From Deltaproteobacteria bacterium (lineage in GTDB: Bacteria > Desulfobacterota > DSM-4660 > Desulfatiglandales > Desulfatiglandaceae), in contig QMLZ01000119.1 of NCBI GenBank assembly GCA_003646995.1, positions 1 through 8,911 on the forward strand: a stretch of 8,911 nucleotides of DNA, given 5' to 3'. The position numbers and the translations under genes are program-made. The stretch's first letter is position 1. The number at the start of each line of letters is the position of its first letter. Shown here in pieces: positions 6,869 to 8,911 of the stretch. The notes below the pieces were generated by a model. That model made no database searches. It was given only the letters and a program-made list of their open reading frames with translations, and was not told where the DNA came from.

Positions 6869-6891
6869 ACATAACAGTAACAAGGTTAGCC

Positions 6892-7956
6892 ATGGGGCAA
6901 CTGCAAGTTAAGAATAAAATTACTCCGGAATATGATTTCCTAGTTGGGTTAAGAGACGACCTTTCACCCTGCTATGCTCCTTATTACTTGAGATTGCTGT
7001 GCTATTATCTTAAGACCCGCAGGGTGTTGTTGATTTTCAGCGAGGGCGGAACGCCATTAGGAGTGCTAGCTTTCCTAGTCAAGGATGGCCCAGAGGGACG
7101 CGTAGCCAACTCAATGCCCTATTATGGCAGTTATGGTGGTTGCGTCGTAGCGCCTTCCCTATCCAAGCGAGAACAAAGACAAGTGAAAGAGAAACTGTTG
7201 CAAGGTGCTCTTCAGTGGGCCCGTGAAGACAATATAAGGCTTCTTACGATAATCAATCATCCTTTTGAAGAGGATCCTGACCTTTATGAGGAGGTGTTGA
7301 AACCCACTTTTCAAGATGTGCGGATCGGCCAAGTGCTCAGATTGCCGAAAAAAGAAAGCATGGAAGAGGCGTTAAATGAGCTTTTGAAAATGCACCGCAA
7401 AAATAGGAACGTGGTAAGAAAGGGGATTAGGCTTACTCAAGTGAGAGCTGAAACGGCGGAGGATGCGTTTAATTTCTTGTATCGAACCCATGCTGAGAAT
7501 ATGAGAGCAATCGGGGGAACTCCCAAGGAATGGGCATTCTTTGATATTGTGAGAGGCCAATTAGAGCCCGATAGCCATTACCGACTCTACGTGGGCTATG
7601 TAGAAGGAAAACGAGCAGCTGCGTGTCTTACTTTTAGATATGGTAAGGTGATAGATTATTTTACGCCTGCTATCGATCAACGCTTTAGATCAACTCAGGC
7701 CTTGAGTGGTGTCATAGTTAAGGCGATGCAGGAAGGAACTATTGATGGATTCACTTGGTGGAATTGGGGTGGTACGTGGCTGAGCCAAACCGGTGTTTAC
7801 AGGTTCAAGGCCAGATGGGGAGGGGAAGATAGGTATTATAAATACCATATAAAGGGATTAGGCGATCTGGAACATTTTGTAAAACTGGGTAGAAAAGGTT
7901 TGCTTACTTTTTACAGGCATTTTTATACATTGCCGTTTGACAAAGTTTGTCTTTGA
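6892..7956 (+). CDS. FemAB/GNAT-type transferase (Acetyltransf_6-like), copy 2
   Basis: A 354-residue FemAB-like GNAT protein. The N-terminal lobe has YYGSYGGCVVAPS (77-89), a motif common in this family. The interlobe basic segment is RKNRNVVRKGI (169-179), and the C-terminal lobe ends with WWNWGGTW and GVYRFKARWGG (301-311), the usual acyl or aminoacyl transferase signature. No signal peptide or membrane helix is apparent. It follows asnB by 23 nt, with only a weak AAGG about 8 nt before its ATG, and precedes the second sulfotransferase by 49 nt. It is distinct in sequence from the copy at 1383-2363, so it is not a recent duplicate. If the amidotransferase, this protein and the sulfotransferase act on one glycan, this enzyme would add an acyl or amino-acid group to it. 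That is inference; only the family assignment is firm. Confidence 0.85.
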   Translation: MGQLQVKNKITPEYDFLVGLRDDLSPCYAPYYLRLLCYYLKTRRVLLIFSEGGTPLGVLAFLVKDGPEGRVANSMPYYGSYGGCVVAPSLSKREQRQVKEKLLQGALQWAREDNIRLLTIINHPFEEDPDLYEEVLKPTFQDVRIGQVLRLPKKESMEEALNELLKMHRKNRNVVRKGIRLTQVRAETAEDAFNFLYRTHAENMRAIGGTPKEWAFFDIVRGQLEPDSHYRLYVGYVEGKRAAACLTFRYGKVIDYFTPAIDQRFRSTQALSGVIVKAMQEGTIDGFTWWNWGGTWLSQTGVYRFKARWGGEDRYYKYHIKGLGDLEHFVKLGRKGLLTFYRHFYTLPFDKVCL

Positions 7957-8005
7957 ACCCAAAGGCATATCTAGATTGATCCAATACTCGTAGAGAAAAA
8001 TTCCG

Positions 8006-8911
8006 ATGATGCGGGAAAAATACGGGGACCCTGAAGAGAAAGAGAGAACTGAGGAATTCAGGAAAAACGAGGGGGAGGAAGCATTCCTCGAGATCCTAAA
8101 TGATTACCTCGCCCCTTTTGAAGAAGCACTCGTCGAAAGGGCGGATTCGCCTCGCCTACCTGTTACCTTCATTGTCGGTACGCCACGGTCTGGAAGCACT
8201 TTGTTCATGCAGTTGGCTGTAAGTAGCTATGAGCTTGGATACCCTTCTAATTTAATGGCTAGATTTTTCAGGGCGCCTGCAGTTGGGGCGTGGATTCAAA
8301 GACTAACAATCGGGAGAAACAGGGTGGCCAGAACGGCCTATCAGAGTACATTTGGGGTTACAAATTTTCCAGAAGAACCACATGAATTTGGGTATTTCTG
8401 GACCTCCTTTTTTAAACCAGGAACCACTCACTGGTTTGAGCCAGAGGAATTGGAAAAGGTTAAGAAAGAGAATCTGCTCCAAAAGCTTTCTGCGATTGAG
8501 ACCATATTAGATCGACCTCTTATTTTCAAATCTCTTAATCTTGATTTTATTGTAGAATATTTAGGAAACATCCTACCGAAGCCATTTTTCGTCTATGTTA
8601 AGCGCGACCTTTACTTTTCTGCTGAATCTATTTACATAGCAAGAATAAGGAGATACGGGAGTGCAGATGTATGGTGGAGCCTGCGGCCGAAGCAATATCC
8701 GCTCCTTAAAAAAATGGACCCTTTCCATCAAGTTGCGGGCCAAGTATGGGCGGTCAAGACGGAATTGGAAAGGCAGTTAAGCACAATTCCCGAGGCTCAA
8801 AAGCTGGAACTTGATTACAAAGCTGTCTGTGAAAACCCGGCTAGAGAGCTTGGAAAATATGCAGCGAAGATGCAGGCTTTGGGCTGTCCCCTCAACAGCC
8901 GCTTTGAGCCT
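8006..8911 (+). CDS. PAPS-dependent sulfotransferase, copy 2 (3' end outside window)
   Basis: The frame is open for 302 codons to the right edge, starting at tandem ATGs (8006 and 8009), with a weak AGAG about 10 nt upstream. The first 50 residues are highly charged (rich in E and K). The PAPS 5' loop FIVGTPRSGSTLF is at 55-67 and the 3'-phosphate motif VYVKRDLYFSAES at 196-208 (R200, S208). PEEPHEFGYFW (122-132), FKSLNLDF (174-181), WSLRPKQY (224-231) and DPFHQVAGQVW (238-248) align with equivalent stretches of the sulfotransferase at 2353-3345, so the two are paralogues. LDYKAVCENPARELGKY matches VDYESLCEEPQKVLRDI there. Comparing that alignment, only about 30 residues should be missing. 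The likely role is sulfation of the same or a related glycan. Acceptor unknown. Confidence 0.88.
   Translation, partial: MMREKYGDPEEKERTEEFRKNEGEEAFLEILNDYLAPFEEALVERADSPRLPVTFIVGTPRSGSTLFMQLAVSSYELGYPSNLMARFFRAPAVGAWIQRLTIGRNRVARTAYQSTFGVTNFPEEPHEFGYFWTSFFKPGTTHWFEPEELEKVKKENLLQKLSAIETILDRPLIFKSLNLDFIVEYLGNILPKPFFVYVKRDLYFSAESIYIARIRRYGSADVWWSLRPKQYPLLKKMDPFHQVAGQVWAVKTELERQLSTIPEAQKLELDYKAVCENPARELGKYAAKMQALGCPLNSRFEP

Noticed and set aside
7957..8005. Possible terminator between the second FemAB-type gene and the second sulfotransferase
   Set aside because: No GC-rich hairpin followed by a T run is visible in the 49-nt gap, so readthrough is assumed.
4964..8911. Lasso-peptide or other RiPP cluster, suggested by an asparagine-synthetase homologue next to a sulfotransferase
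   Set aside because: There is no precursor peptide, no RRE/PqqD-like protein and no transglutaminase-like protease, and the synthetase is a full two-domain enzyme in a glycan context.

Overview
The window is a stretch of a bacterial surface- or exo-polysaccharide gene cluster. It is dense with glycan-assembly and glycan-tailoring genes and has no RNA genes, no CRISPR array and no recognisable insertion sequence. Base composition is moderate by eye, arginine is often encoded by AGG/AGA, and genes are tightly packed with ATG or GTG starts. This suits a Gram-negative bacterium, possibly a deltaproteobacterial or other environmental lineage, but the sequence does not fix the taxon.

Layout. Positions 3-3345 (+) hold a translationally coupled block: the C-terminal part of a family 2 glycosyltransferase (cut by the left edge), a NodB-like polysaccharide deacetylase, a FemAB/GNAT-type transferase and a PAPS-dependent sulfotransferase. 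Junctions are a 4-nt overlap, a 13-nt gap and an 11-nt overlap. A family 4 glycosyltransferase (3326-4600) lies on the opposite strand and converges on the sulfotransferase, with a 20-nt overlap. Then comes the only real intergenic region (4601-4963). It holds a good sigma-54 type -24/-12 element pointing toward the next operon, a weak sigma-70 candidate for the family 4 glycosyltransferase, and one copy of a 17-bp exact repeat whose other copy lies inside the deacetylase gene. From 4964 (+) a second block begins: a full-length glutamine-dependent asparagine synthetase/amidotransferase, a second FemAB/GNAT protein, and a second sulfotransferase that runs off the right edge.

How the genes fit together. 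The two glycosyltransferases would add sugars. The deacetylase, the AsnB-type amidotransferase, the two FemAB/GNAT proteins and the two sulfotransferases look like decorating enzymes (de-acylation, amidation, acyl or aminoacyl transfer, sulfation). The gene set resembles the exopolysaccharide neighbourhoods linked to exosortase/PEP-CTERM systems, which also carry FemAB-like, amidotransferase, deacetylase and sulfotransferase genes, but no exosortase or PEP-CTERM gene is inside this window. The most distinctive points are the twice-repeated FemAB/GNAT-sulfotransferase gene pair and the sigma-54 type promoter ahead of the amidotransferase operon.
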